Of a DNA stretch of 64,000 nucleotides, positions 42,413-51,594 are shown in pieces. The notes under the pieces are model-generated. The model did not search any database. It was not told the origin of the DNA and was given only the letters and a program-made list of their open reading frames with translations. Position 1 is the first letter of the stretch. Every line of letters starts with the position of its first letter. The stretch comes from Pseudo-nitzschia pungens (Eukaryota > Bacillariophyta > Bacillariophyceae > Bacillariales > Bacillariaceae), in NCBI GenBank assembly GCA_037355855.1, contig CM074758.1, positions 8,343,001 to 8,407,000 of the forward strand, read 5' to 3'. Both the position numbers and the translations under genes were made by a program.

Positions 42413-43334
42413 GGCGCCTGGAACGCAGATACGACAAATGAAGTCAAAGGGAACGCAGATGGGGTACTTTGGGTCGGAATTCTTTGGTTGGTACGCTAAT
42501 AGGGTAATAAACCAAAATGGGGATAAATTCGGTACGCAGATCTGGTAATGAAACAGATGATATTTTGCACTATATGCTTGACAGTATTTAACAGTACTAG
42601 GGCAATATTGCGTGCATGGGGAGAAAAACACGCACGGTGCATGGTAACTGCAAAAAAACCCGGTTGTACCCGTTTGAACCGGTTTTTTTTGCAGTACTGG
42701 TTTCTACTGCAAAAACTCTACCCGTTTGTACCCGTTTGAACCGGTTTTTTTTGCAGTACTGGTTTCCACTGCAAAAAATCTACCCGTTTGTACCACGTGT
42801 TAAATTTTGAACTATTAACCCGGTCATTCGTGTTAAATTGAATCTCCATGTTAAATGTTCTAATGTGTATTGAAAATTTAATACGGTGATTGATATTTAC
42901 CGGTAAACAGTTGGAAATGGTTACTTATTGAACGTTTATGACAATGATTATTACTGTGGATGTTATTGTGTATGTTATCGTACAATTTAACACGTAGATT
43001 CAAAAATCTTCTGTACCGGGCCGACCGGTCAACCCGGTACAAACCGGTCAACTCGGTACAAACCGGTCAACTCGGTACAAACCGGTCAACCTGGTAGTAC
43101 AACCCGGTACAAATGGGTACTAACCGGTACAAACAGGTACAAACGGGTACAAACAGGTACAAACGGGAACAAACCGGTACAAACGGGTACTGCCACCGGG
43201 TTGTACCGACTATGACCGGTCTGTACTACCCGTTTGTACCTCGTCCGCCCGGTACAGAAGATTTTTGAATCTACGTGTTAAATTTTTAACTATTCCCCGT
43301 GTAAAATTGAAGCTCGAATGGTTACTTAAGGTAC

Positions 43335-43437
43335 ACGGTAAGATGCACGATAACATGCACGATAACATGCACGATAGCATGCACGATAGCATGCACGATA
43401 ACATGCACGATAACATGCACATTAACATGCACGGTAC
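43335..43437. repeat. 12 bp tandem array (ATGCACGATAAC type)
   Basis: About eight head-to-tail degenerate copies of ATGCACGATAAC, with GATAGC, CATTAAC and CGGTAC variants. Translation gives meaningless MHDN-type repeats. Confidence 0.9.
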
Positions 43438-43624
43438 TAACAAAAAATACCTCAAGTAACAATTTCCCACCGTCAATACGATAATTAAAATGTTTTCTAT
43501 GTATTAATTTGAATCTCCGTCTTAAATATTCTAATTAGTATTGAAAGTTTACCCAGTCAATAGTTAAGTACCGGGTCGACCGGATTAATCGTTAAAAATT
43601 TAACACGTAGATTCAAAAATCTTA

Positions 43625-43745
43625 CCGTTTGAACCCGTTTGAACCCGTTTGAAACCGGTTGCTGTACCCGTTTGAACCTGTTTGAACCTGTTTGAACCTG
43701 TTTGAACCCGTTTGAACCCGTTTGAACCCGTTTGAACCCGTTTGT
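43625..43745. repeat. 10 bp tandem array (TTTGAACCCG)
   Basis: Around eleven direct copies of TTTGAACCYG, with one interruption at ~43655-43672. Confidence 0.9.
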
Positions 43746-43752
43746 ACCCATT

Positions 43753-43868
43753 TTGCATGTTACCGTGCATGTTATCGTGCATGTTACCGTGCATGTTATC
43801 GTGCATGTTATCGTGCATGTTATCGTGCATGTTATTGTGCATGTTACCGTGCATATTTACCGTGCGTG
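43753..43868. repeat. 12 bp tandem array in inverse orientation
   Basis: About nine copies of TGCATGTTACCG/TGCATGTTATCG, the reverse complement of the array at 43335-43437, next to the right arm of element 1. Confidence 0.9.
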
Positions 43869-44397
43869 TTTTTCTCCCGGTGGACGCAATCATTATAGCC
43901 CTACTGTTCATAAATACTGTTGAGGATCATTAAAATATTACATTACTGTATATTTGGATAGAGCGGGAAGTATCATCTGTTTTCATTACCAGATCTGCGT
44001 ACCGAATTTATCCCCATTTTGGTTTATTACCCTATTAGCGTACCAACCAAAGAATTCCAACCCGAAGTACCCCATCTGCGTTCCCTTCGACTTCATTTGT
44101 CGTATCTGCGTTCCGAGCGCCTCGTTCCGTCGTTCGAGATCGAAGTCGCGTCAACGTAAGATTAAGGTTACCATTATTAGGCGCCTGGAACGCAGATACG
44201 ACAAATGAAGTCGAAGGGAACGCAGATGGGGTACTTTGGGTTGGAATTCTTCCATTGGTACGCTAATAGGGTAATAAACCAAAATGGGGATAAATTCGGT
44301 ACGCAGATCTGGTAATGAAAACAGATGATATTTTGCACTATATGCTCGACAAGTAGGGCAATATTGCGTGCATGGGGAGAAAAACACGCACGGTGGT

Positions 44398-44475
44398 GCA
44401 CGGTAACACGGTAACATGCACGGTAACATGCACGGTAACATGCACAATAACATGCACGGTATCATGCACGATAAA
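44398..44475. repeat. 12 bp tandem array inside left arm of element 2
   Basis: Six or so copies of AACATGCACGGT/AACATGCACAAT directly following the left inverted arm. Confidence 0.88.
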
Positions 44476-45229
44476 AAAAATACCCCGTAAGTAACAATTT
44501 TATCAAGACGATAATTAAAATGTTTCCTACGTCTTAAATTGAATATCCGTCTTGAATATTCAATTTTCTACGGGCAATATTTAAAAACTTAACAAGTAGA
44601 TTCAAAAATCTTATGCACTACTTTACGGAGAATAGTTAAAAATTTAAGACGTAGATTCCAAAATCTTATGTACTGCGACCAGTTGCGGGTTGACTTTACA
44701 GGGAATAGTTAAAAATTTAAGACGTACATTCAAAAATCTTATGTACTGTTTGCGGGTCGACTAACCGGGTTGTACGGTACTCGTACCAGGTGGACCATTG
44801 TACCAGGTCAACCGGTTGTAAGGTACCAGTACGACCGGGTCGCCGGGGTTGTAACCGGTCTGGTTTCCTACGTGTTAAATTGAATCTCCGTCTTAATTTA
44901 CGAATTACGAAGTTATCATGGTTGACGGCCCGGTAAAGAAGATTTTTGAATCTACGTGTTAAATTTTTAACTATTAACCCGGTCAACCCGTTGATTTACG
45001 ACGTGATGTGTATTGAAAATTTAATACGGTGATTGATATTTACCGTACCGTTATGCCCGTTACAGAAGGTTTTTGAATCTACGTGTTAAATTTTCAACTA
45101 GTACTAATCCGGTCGACCTTGTTAAATTGAATCTCCATCTTAAATGTTCTAATGTGTATTGAAAATTTAATACGGTGATTGATATGTACCGTTGATAGTC
45201 TGAAACCGTTACTTAAGGTATTTTTTAAT

Positions 45230-45395
45230 GACCGTGCATGTCAGCGTGCATGTTATTGTGCATGTTATTGTGCATGTTATCGTGCATGTTATTGTGCATG
45301 TTATCGTGCATGTTACCGTGCATGTTATTGTGCATGTTATTGTGCATGTTCTCGTGCATGTTATCGTGCATGTTCTTACGGTCCGTGCATGTTAT
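45230..45395. repeat. 12 bp tandem array inside right arm of element 2
   Basis: About thirteen copies of GTGCATGTTATC/GTGCATGTTATT (reverse complement of the left array), preceding the right inverted arm. Confidence 0.9.
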
Positions 45396-45671
45396 CGTGC
45401 ACCGTGCATCTCCAGTTCCACGCAATATTGCCCTAGTACTGTTAAATACTGTTGAACTGTTAAATACTGTTGAGCATCATTAAAATAATTAGTTACTGTA
45501 TATGTGAATACAGACGAAAATATCATCTGTTTTCATTACCAGATCTGCGTACCGAATTTATCCCCATTTTGGTTTATTACCCTATTAGCGTACCAATGGA
45601 AGAATTCCAACCCAAAGTACCCCATCTGCGTTCCCTTCGACTTCATTTGTCGTATCTGCGTTCCAGGCGCC

Positions 45672-46552
45672 GACGGAACGATCCCGCCTTTTTTTGTTTG
45701 ATGCAAAACCAGGAGGCCCATTTGGGATTTTTGCCGTACCCCTTCCAATCGTTCCAGACCCAATGAATGTTTGGAAAGATTGGATCAGACAGATAAGGGC
45801 TTTGGAACCGCAATTGTTTTATCGACTGTACAATAGAGAAAATCTTTGCACTACTGAAAAATGCTCTACCTGTGGACCATAAGCGACCCACACAACTTCT
45901 GGACATTGCGCTAAATATGGATGGACCGCCTCCCCTCATTTTCACCGCAATCGAGATCCAGTATCCCATTTCGTGTCGGCATGTGATACAACGAGATCGA
46001 GTATCGATTCACGTATCTGTTTCCTCAATCTACTACCGCTAAATATATAAGGAGGGAAGACTATCCCTCCGTGGATATAATCGTCGTATCCTACCACTAT
46101 CGGATCCCATTTTTGCATGCTAATGCACTTTCGTGTTCCATGCAAGACCAAATTGCATCATTGAGGTTGAGATCTCTGTGTGTGTGTGTGTGTGTGCGTG
46201 CGTGCGTGTACTAATCTCAACATGTACGGAATGAATGCGTGCGTGCGTCTTCCTATCAAAACGCAGTTGCATCCCATGGATTTCGAAAGGTAGGAAGTGT
46301 GATCGTCCGAAGGCTTTGACAACAACTTTGCATTGCGACATGGTAGAGATACGATGGCTTCTTGATAAATGCCATCGGTGCATCGTCGACATGAGCAGCA
46401 CTTGCTCTCCCAACAATCCAACCCCGCTTGAAACCACCCGATGTACCGGATACACTCCACCGAAGCACACCCACCACTGGTGTTGCCGGGTGTTCCTTAG
46501 GTCTCTATCTCTGTGTACCGTACGAGCTAGTCGTTCGTCGTTCGAGTTCTTA
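45672..46552. other. Intergenic region after element 2 with a short coding-like remnant and TG repeat
   Basis: 881 bp. From ~45694 to 45882 a plus-strand frame without an ATG reads FDAKPGGPFGIFAVPLPIV... and ends with C...C.TC, which looks like protein rather than noise; it may be a gene remnant cut by element 2. A (TG)n/(CGTG)n microsatellite lies at 46172-46207. Plus-strand frames from 46235 run antisense into the next gene and are not supported. Confidence 0.4.
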
Positions 46553-47962
46553 CTACAGCGGGATTGTCGACGAGTCGTTGCCCGTCTTGCTCCGCCAGAG
46601 CTCACGAATTACCGCTTTCAGTTCCTCCTCTTGTTCCACTCGCACAATGGGGCACAGTCCGCGCGAGTTTGCGCCAGAGGATTCGCTGGCAGCATCGCTG
46701 GCAGCATCGCTGTCATCGCTGTCGTTGCTATTCTCGTCGTCACCTTCGAGATGCGCGTTCGAATACCGCCGACGGTACTTTAGCTGGGTGGCAAAATAGG
46801 GATCGTGGCGGGTCGGCTCGTCGGGCAAAACGACCAGGGACGTGTGAAAAAATGCCGCCATCGACGACAGATACGAGGACGCCGGAACGAACACGTCTGC
46901 CACCGCCATCGATTCCACGCACGGCAGCAGGGGGGTTTGGCGGTGGATCCGAAACCGCACACCGCGGAACGCACCAACCGCGGCCGCTTCCGGTGAGGAC
47001 GAGGACGACGATGGTGGTGGTGGCGGCGTGGAATCGTCCCCCTCCAACGGGATCCCCATCTCGGCAAGGGTCCCTTTCAGTTCCTCTTCGCTGGAAGACG
47101 AAAAAGATTCTTCGGTAAAGACGTCGAGTTCCAGCAGCGCGACCGGTTTCGAAGCGTCCGCGGAGCACGCGTTGTTCCATTCGCGCAGGGTGGATTTGAG
47201 CGCCGCCAAAACGTGGGTCATCGAATTGGCGTCCTTCCATTCCTGCGAGCAAAAGTCCTCGGGAACGCGAATGTGCACCACAATGTTCAGGCTGTTTGTG
47301 TCGTCGCCGCCGCCGCCTCCGGGAGACGTCGTACTTCCGTGGCCTTGGGCGGTGCCGTTGGTCTCCGCGGTGATCCGCAAATGGGGTAGGGTTTGCATCC
47401 GCGCTTGCCCTTGCCGTTGTTTTCGGCGTGCTTCTTTCCAGGCACCGCACCTCCGGTGCATCCACCGCAGGACGGGTGGGGTCGGATCGTCCCGGACCTC
47501 AAACCGTCCGAACAGCGTGATCAGGACGGGATCCCTTCGGTTTCCGTCGTGGCGTCCCACAAGGGCGTCCATGCCGTGCTGCCGTATGTATTCCTCCAGC
47601 ACAAAGACAATGATTTCGGGAGATCCCCGGAGGTTCCCGAACCTCGGATCCCCACCGTCCAGGTGCAGGGGGACCATGATGGTCCGGTCGCGGTCCAGAT
47701 CCGAGAAAAGCGTGCTGCCAAAGCCCAGCCAGGATCCCAGTTCCGAGCACTCGTCGCGGTAATAGGATCGGTATTCGTTCTCCTTCCAGCAGGGTTGCTG
47801 GTCGTATTCCCAGATCACATTCCAACCAAAGTGCAGGGCGACCTGCAGCAGCGGGTAGAGCGTCCGGCGTGCGTGGGATCCCAGGCCTTCCCCGGTGGAA
47901 TGGGGATCGCAGTGACGAACATGAACGATGGGCGTCGGTAGAACCTCGTCTTTGTCGCACAT
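46553..47962 (-). CDS. Possible glycosyltransferase-like protein of unknown family
   Basis: 469 residues from the first ATG at 47962 (the frame is open upstream from a TTG). No signal peptide or membrane segment is obvious. Near the N-terminus is PIVHVRHCDPHSTGEGLGSHARRTLYPLLQVALHFGWNV, like the glycine-rich start of fucosyltransferase-type GT-B folds. Mid-protein is LNIVVHIRVPEDFC, similar to the 'vHiRrgD' strand. Later, ESMAVADVFVPASSYLSSMAAFFHTSLVVLPDE resembles the donor-site 'aDvfv.a.SsfS..aa......vi.p' segment. Low-complexity Gly, Ser, Pro and Asp/Ala runs separate these blocks, and an acidic D/A/S tract lies near the C-terminus. The assignment rests on motif order only. That the frame is coding is likely given its length and GC-rich codon bias. 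Confidence 0.6.
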   Translation of the reverse strand: MCDKDEVLPTPIVHVRHCDPHSTGEGLGSHARRTLYPLLQVALHFGWNVIWEYDQQPCWKENEYRSYYRDECSELGSWLGFGSTLFSDLDRDRTIMVPLHLDGGDPRFGNLRGSPEIIVFVLEEYIRQHGMDALVGRHDGNRRDPVLITLFGRFEVRDDPTPPVLRWMHRRCGAWKEARRKQRQGQARMQTLPHLRITAETNGTAQGHGSTTSPGGGGGDDTNSLNIVVHIRVPEDFCSQEWKDANSMTHVLAALKSTLREWNNACSADASKPVALLELDVFTEESFSSSSEEELKGTLAEMGIPLEGDDSTPPPPPSSSSSSPEAAAVGAFRGVRFRIHRQTPLLPCVESMAVADVFVPASSYLSSMAAFFHTSLVVLPDEPTRHDPYFATQLKYRRRYSNAHLEGDDENSNDSDDSDAASDAASESSGANSRGLCPIVRVEQEEELKAVIRELWRSKTGNDSSTIPL

Positions 47963-49155
47963 GGTCGTTTTCAAGGTGTGGAGTGGATGTTGTTGATGGA
48001 AGGTCTCGGTAGGCGATTCAGTCCTTCGTTCCTTCGTCAATTCGGAGTGGTAAGAAACAGCTGATCAGCCTACCGAAGGTCCAACATCGATTTTCGGGTG
48101 CTGATCTTGGGATGCTGTTTTCTTCGGAGGGTGTGATATCTAAGGTACTGTAAGGTTTACCGGTAGGAAAGAATGATGTGTCAACAAGTGCGCGCGATGA
48201 CCGATCACCGACCACCGATCACCGACCACCAACCACCAACTTCGGAATGCCGTCACGAAGAAAACAATATTGTTCTGGTAACCTTACGAGTAATCTTACC
48301 GTACAACTACAAGTACAGTATTAGGCGATTGATTCAGAGGGTCACCGGAAAATCTGAGTGCAAGACAGACGATTTTTTTCGCTTCGGGATAGATGATCCG
48401 TGTTTCGAACCGAAAATGAATCCCGAGGAATCTCATACATTTTTTAAAACCAAATGGGGGGTCGAGTGACTTTTTTAAAAAAACTCATTCACCCTCTTTC
48501 ATTCTCAAAATTCAGCAGATGTCCCCTGATTGATTCGAAATTTTTCATTATTGAGAATGACCAGTCACGGAACAGCAAACACTGCCCTTTTGAAGGTGCA
48601 GTCTTCATTCCTGTGCCGTATCATACGGTATCTAGGTACGGTACCATATCAGTATCGACCTTGGATCGTGTCGAAAGCTCGTCTCTTTCAATCGTGACCC
48701 TTCGATCTGCTATTTGGCGAACTTCTCCTTCCCCGCAACCAAAACAACTCCGGAGTTGGTTTGTCGCAACTAAATAATTCGCCCCCGCCCATTCCTTATT
48801 CCTCGGTCGGCGACGAGCACGGAACAAGGCCTTTATTATCATCAAAAGGCAGAAAGGAAAGCAATATCCGGCAGTAATTAACCTTACGCTTCGCTCTCTC
48901 TGCACAGCTCACGGGTTGCCAACCAATATCCCGCAAGCCTGTGTCTACTTGTACCCAAACGAAAGATCAGCTCGGATTTGAAGTGGTCACGAAGTAGCTT
49001 CTTAGGTTTGGATCCGTCGACCCAAAATCATCCGCTCGATCGACGCGCGACCTTTGCCATTCCGAACAATCGGCAGAGCAGCAACGGTGTCACACAAAAC
49101 TTGAACCACCCCAACGCAACGGATCCGAATAATCGTTGATGAGCCCGGACGAATC
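47963..49155. other. Intergenic region between divergent genes
   Basis: About 1.2 kb. Tandem ACCGATCACCG/ACCACCA units lie near 48195-48240. No supported gene. Confidence 0.4.
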
Positions 49156-50095
49156 ATGATCTGGTGGACTGGAGTCGTGCTAGTGGGCGTTTGCTTCGCG
49201 TTCTTCTCGACGGTGTCCCCCTCGCTCTTGATTCTCATCGAATCGATCATTTCGCTGGCCGCTGTGGTCGCTGTCTACCAGGAACGCAAGATCTGGCTCG
49301 ACCCGGCTGTTCCGGCGCTGACACCGATCGGAATGCTCAAGGTCTTTGGCCTGAACGTGGTGTGGATGACGTTCTGTTTCTGGGGAGCGGTGCTGACCAT
49401 TCTCGAGTCGCTGGTCACCAGGCGCTCGATCGATCTCAAACACACCCGCAAGCTCGCCCACACGGTCGTGGAGCGAAACTGCGCCATGCTGGTCTGCTCG
49501 CTCTTTGTCGGACCGGTGGAGGTGAAGGGAACCGAAAACCTTCCGTCGGACGAACCGGGATCCCCGGCACCCGTCTACGTGGCCAACCACGCCTCCCAGA
49601 TCGACTCGGCGGTGGTCTACTACGTACAGCGGCAGTGGCGGTGGATCATGAAGTCGTCCATCATGTATCCTGCCGGGGGTCGGCCAGATCACCTATCTCG
49701 GAGACCACATCTGGATCGATCGCGTCAAGCGAAAGAACAAGAGCAAGGACTCGATCACGGGGGCCCGGAACCTGTACGTCAAATCGGACGCCTCCATCCA
49801 GGAGGGCATCCCCATGTTTTTCTTTCCGCAGGGAACGCGGCGGATGGGGGAGCGACTCCCCTTCAAGGACGGCGCCTTCAACGTTGCCACCAACAACGAC
49901 AGCGTGCTGGTCCCCATCAGCATCGACATTCCCCTCACCGCCTGGAATTCTCTCTATCCCTTTGGAAAGGCCGATCCGGTGGTGATGACGGTGCACAAAC
50001 CGATCGAATCCAAGGGCAAGGACGTGGCAACGCTGAAACGGGAAACCGCCGAGGCCATTTTCAGCGTGCTGCCCGATCACTCCAAGAACAACTAA
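49156..50095 (+). CDS. PlsC-type 1-acylglycerol-3-phosphate acyltransferase, one frame break
   Basis: Converts lysophosphatidate plus acyl-CoA/ACP to phosphatidate in glycerolipid synthesis. Two N-terminal hydrophobic stretches (residues ~3-40 and ~62-85) anchor it in a membrane. Block I is NHASQID (residues 144-150, the HX4D catalytic pair). The first frame then fails at 49669: dropping one C turns ...SSIMY into ...LPGVGQITYLGDHIWIDRVKRKNK, which matches the family. The frame continues with block III FFPQGTRRM, block IV VPISIDIP and a stop at 50093-50095. The corrected protein would be about 312 residues. No plastid presequence with A-F motif is evident, so ER location is more likely. The extra base sits in a CC pair; a consensus error is the likeliest cause. 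Confidence 0.87.
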
Positions 50096-50862
50096 CGACT
50101 CACGACTAGTAGTAACTCCACGGCAGCGGGGTAATTATATTCGAATACGAATACGAATACGAATACGAATACGAATAGCAACAAAAGTTCCATCATACCG
50201 TACCGTGCGCTTAGTTTGGAAACGCAATACAGTAGTTGAAGCGATGCAGCACCCGAGGCCTCGCGATTCGTTTTGCGACACTGTTTGTGATGCTGTTTGT
50301 TGTTAGCGAAACGGGGTCGTTTGCGACACGCCGTTTTTCGACTCGAGTGGTTCTCTTTGGTCGCATACCTGGCACGACACCGTAGGCGACAATCGGGCGA
50401 TCGAAATCGCGCTGTTTCACTGGTGGAATTCGGATGGCGCAATGCGTGCAGTGAAAACCTAAGGGCAAGAGAGCACTGTTTTCACTCGTGGAATAATTAG
50501 TTATACCGATTACTGTATTGTTTTTAAAATGTGGATGAAGGAAGGAAGGAATACAACAGCATGTGATATTGACAAAACAACACGGCGGTGACAGTCTTTT
50601 ATTGTACAAGCAAGCAAGCAAGCATTTGTGCATGTTGTTCGTCGTAGCCTGGGGTATGCCTTTTGCCGCAACACCGAATGCCGAAACAAGCTCCGCGCCC
50701 GCTTCGATTCGTAGTCGCAAAAAGTGGAGAAAAGTAGAGAACAGAACACAACAGAAACAGAACACAACAGAAAAGGAAATCAAAGCAAAGCAGAGCAAGG
50801 CATCACCCTCCTCGGTTTTGTTTCGTTTTCGTTTCGTTTTCGTTTTTGTTTCGTTTCTCGTC
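50096..50862. other. Intergenic region with GAATAC hexamer array and low-complexity DNA
   Basis: 767 bp. The hexamer GAATAC is repeated about six times at 50139-50177; CAAG repeats lie near 50606-50625 and TTTCG-type repeats at 50818-50860. Long frames on both strands here read low-complexity DNA. Confidence 0.5.
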
Positions 50863-51594
50863 TTATTGCGCCGGAAGAAGATTCGGAACGTCCCGCGGAA
50901 GCCCCATGTCGGGATCGGAAGCACCGAGCGACGCTGTGCCATTCGTGTTGGCTGCCATCTGCTGTTGTTGTTGCTGCTGCTGCTGTTGTTGCTGGACCTG
51001 CACCGAGGGCAGCAGCGGCAGTGCCGCCCGAAAGGAGTCCCCCAGCACCAAACCAACGCCGACTCCAATCCCGAAAATGGCCAGGGCGGCGTTCATGGTG
51101 GTTTCCAGCAAATACGCCAGGACCGAGAGGCAGATGCACACCAGATCGACGTATTTGTGGACCGGGCGGAGGACCAGCAGGGACTTTCGGGACAGCGTCT
51201 CGGTGGTCGCCGGGAGGACCGTCGTCGTTTCGCGCTCGGTTTCCGGTGCGTGCGGCTGTTGCTGCTGCTGTTGCTGCTGCGGTTGTTGCTGGCAATTGTG
51301 CCGGCGTTCCGAGAGCTGGGCCTGCAGCTGTTGTCCCCGGTTCGCGTCCGCGTGCTCTTTCCGACGGCGTCGTCGTCGAAGGGAAGGGGTCGGGCCGCCT
51401 TGGTTCGAAAGGGTGTCGCCCGGGGGGACACCCGCTTCGGAGGAATCGCCGGTGCGTTCGCCGTCGCTGCGGGACGGTGGTTCCTGCGGTGTCTGCTCGG
51501 TTCCGTGGTCCTGGGTTCCTTCGTTGCCGGAGAGGGCGCGATCGGTCGGAGCAGGTAGCAAGGAAGAGGAGGAGGAAGAAGTTGATGATTCCAT
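50863..51594 (-). CDS. Gln-rich protein with a hydrophobic hairpin, unknown function
   Basis: 243 residues, ATG at 51594. The first ~130 residues are disordered: a Ser run, acidic/Pro-rich text, an Arg cluster (SLRRRRRRKEH) and a Gln run. Then comes a structured-looking portion, LSRKSLLVLRPVHKYVDLVCICLSVLAYLLETTMNAALAIFGIGVGVGLVLGDSF, with one long or two short membrane helices. A second Gln run and a short tail follow. The frame is the only one whose non-repetitive part looks like protein; the many other long frames here arise from CAG/CTG triplets. No family is recognised. It could be a membrane-anchored regulator. Confidence 0.55.
   Translation of the reverse strand: MESSTSSSSSSLLPAPTDRALSGNEGTQDHGTEQTPQEPPSRSDGERTGDSSEAGVPPGDTLSNQGGPTPSLRRRRRRKEHADANRGQQLQAQLSERRHNCQQQPQQQQQQQQPHAPETERETTTVLPATTETLSRKSLLVLRPVHKYVDLVCICLSVLAYLLETTMNAALAIFGIGVGVGLVLGDSFRAALPLLPSVQVQQQQQQQQQQQQMAANTNGTASLGASDPDMGLPRDVPNLLPAQ

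Larger units (their letters stand above)
42413..44121. mobile_element. Foldback-type DNA element 1 with long terminal inverted repeats
   Basis: About 1.7 kb. The left end (from GGCGCCTGGAACGCAGATAC at 42413 to ~42575) recurs inverted at 43971-44121 (ending ...GTATCTGCGTTCCGAGCGCC). Each arm holds three copies of an ACGCAGAT word. Inside the arms a second shared block (GGGGAGAAAAACACGCACGG) extends the inversion to ~240 bp. The interior has a duplicated ~70 bp unit (42655-42800), ACCGGTCAACTCGGTACAA-type repeats (43015-43200), a 12 bp array (43335-43437), 10 bp TTTGAACCCG repeats (43625-43745) and an inverted 12 bp array (43753-43868). No transposase frame is visible, so it would be nonautonomous. 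Confidence 0.72.
44180..45671. mobile_element. Foldback-type DNA element 2, second member of the family
   Basis: About 1.5 kb, starting 58 bp after element 1. The left arm 44180-~44395 and right arm ~45410-45671 are inverted copies, each beginning or ending with GGCGCC and GGAACGCAGATAC and matching the arms of element 1 closely. Immediately inside each arm is a 12 bp ATGCAC-type array, one in each orientation (44398-44475 and 45230-45395). The centre shares blocks with element 1, such as TTTGAATCTACGTGTTAAA and TTGAAAATTTAATACGGTGA. No intact coding sequence. The pair shows that the family is defined by both arms and arrays. Confidence 0.72.

Noticed and set aside
43335..45395. Possible CRISPR-like array
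   Set aside because: The 12 bp units are contiguous and degenerate with no unique spacers, and the genome is eukaryotic.
42190..45766. Many 60-105 codon frames, including MHDN/HVIV repeats and ICVPNLSPFWF-type peptides
   Set aside because: Translations of the 12 bp arrays and of the inverted arms; the same peptide appears wherever an arm occurs and has no independent support.
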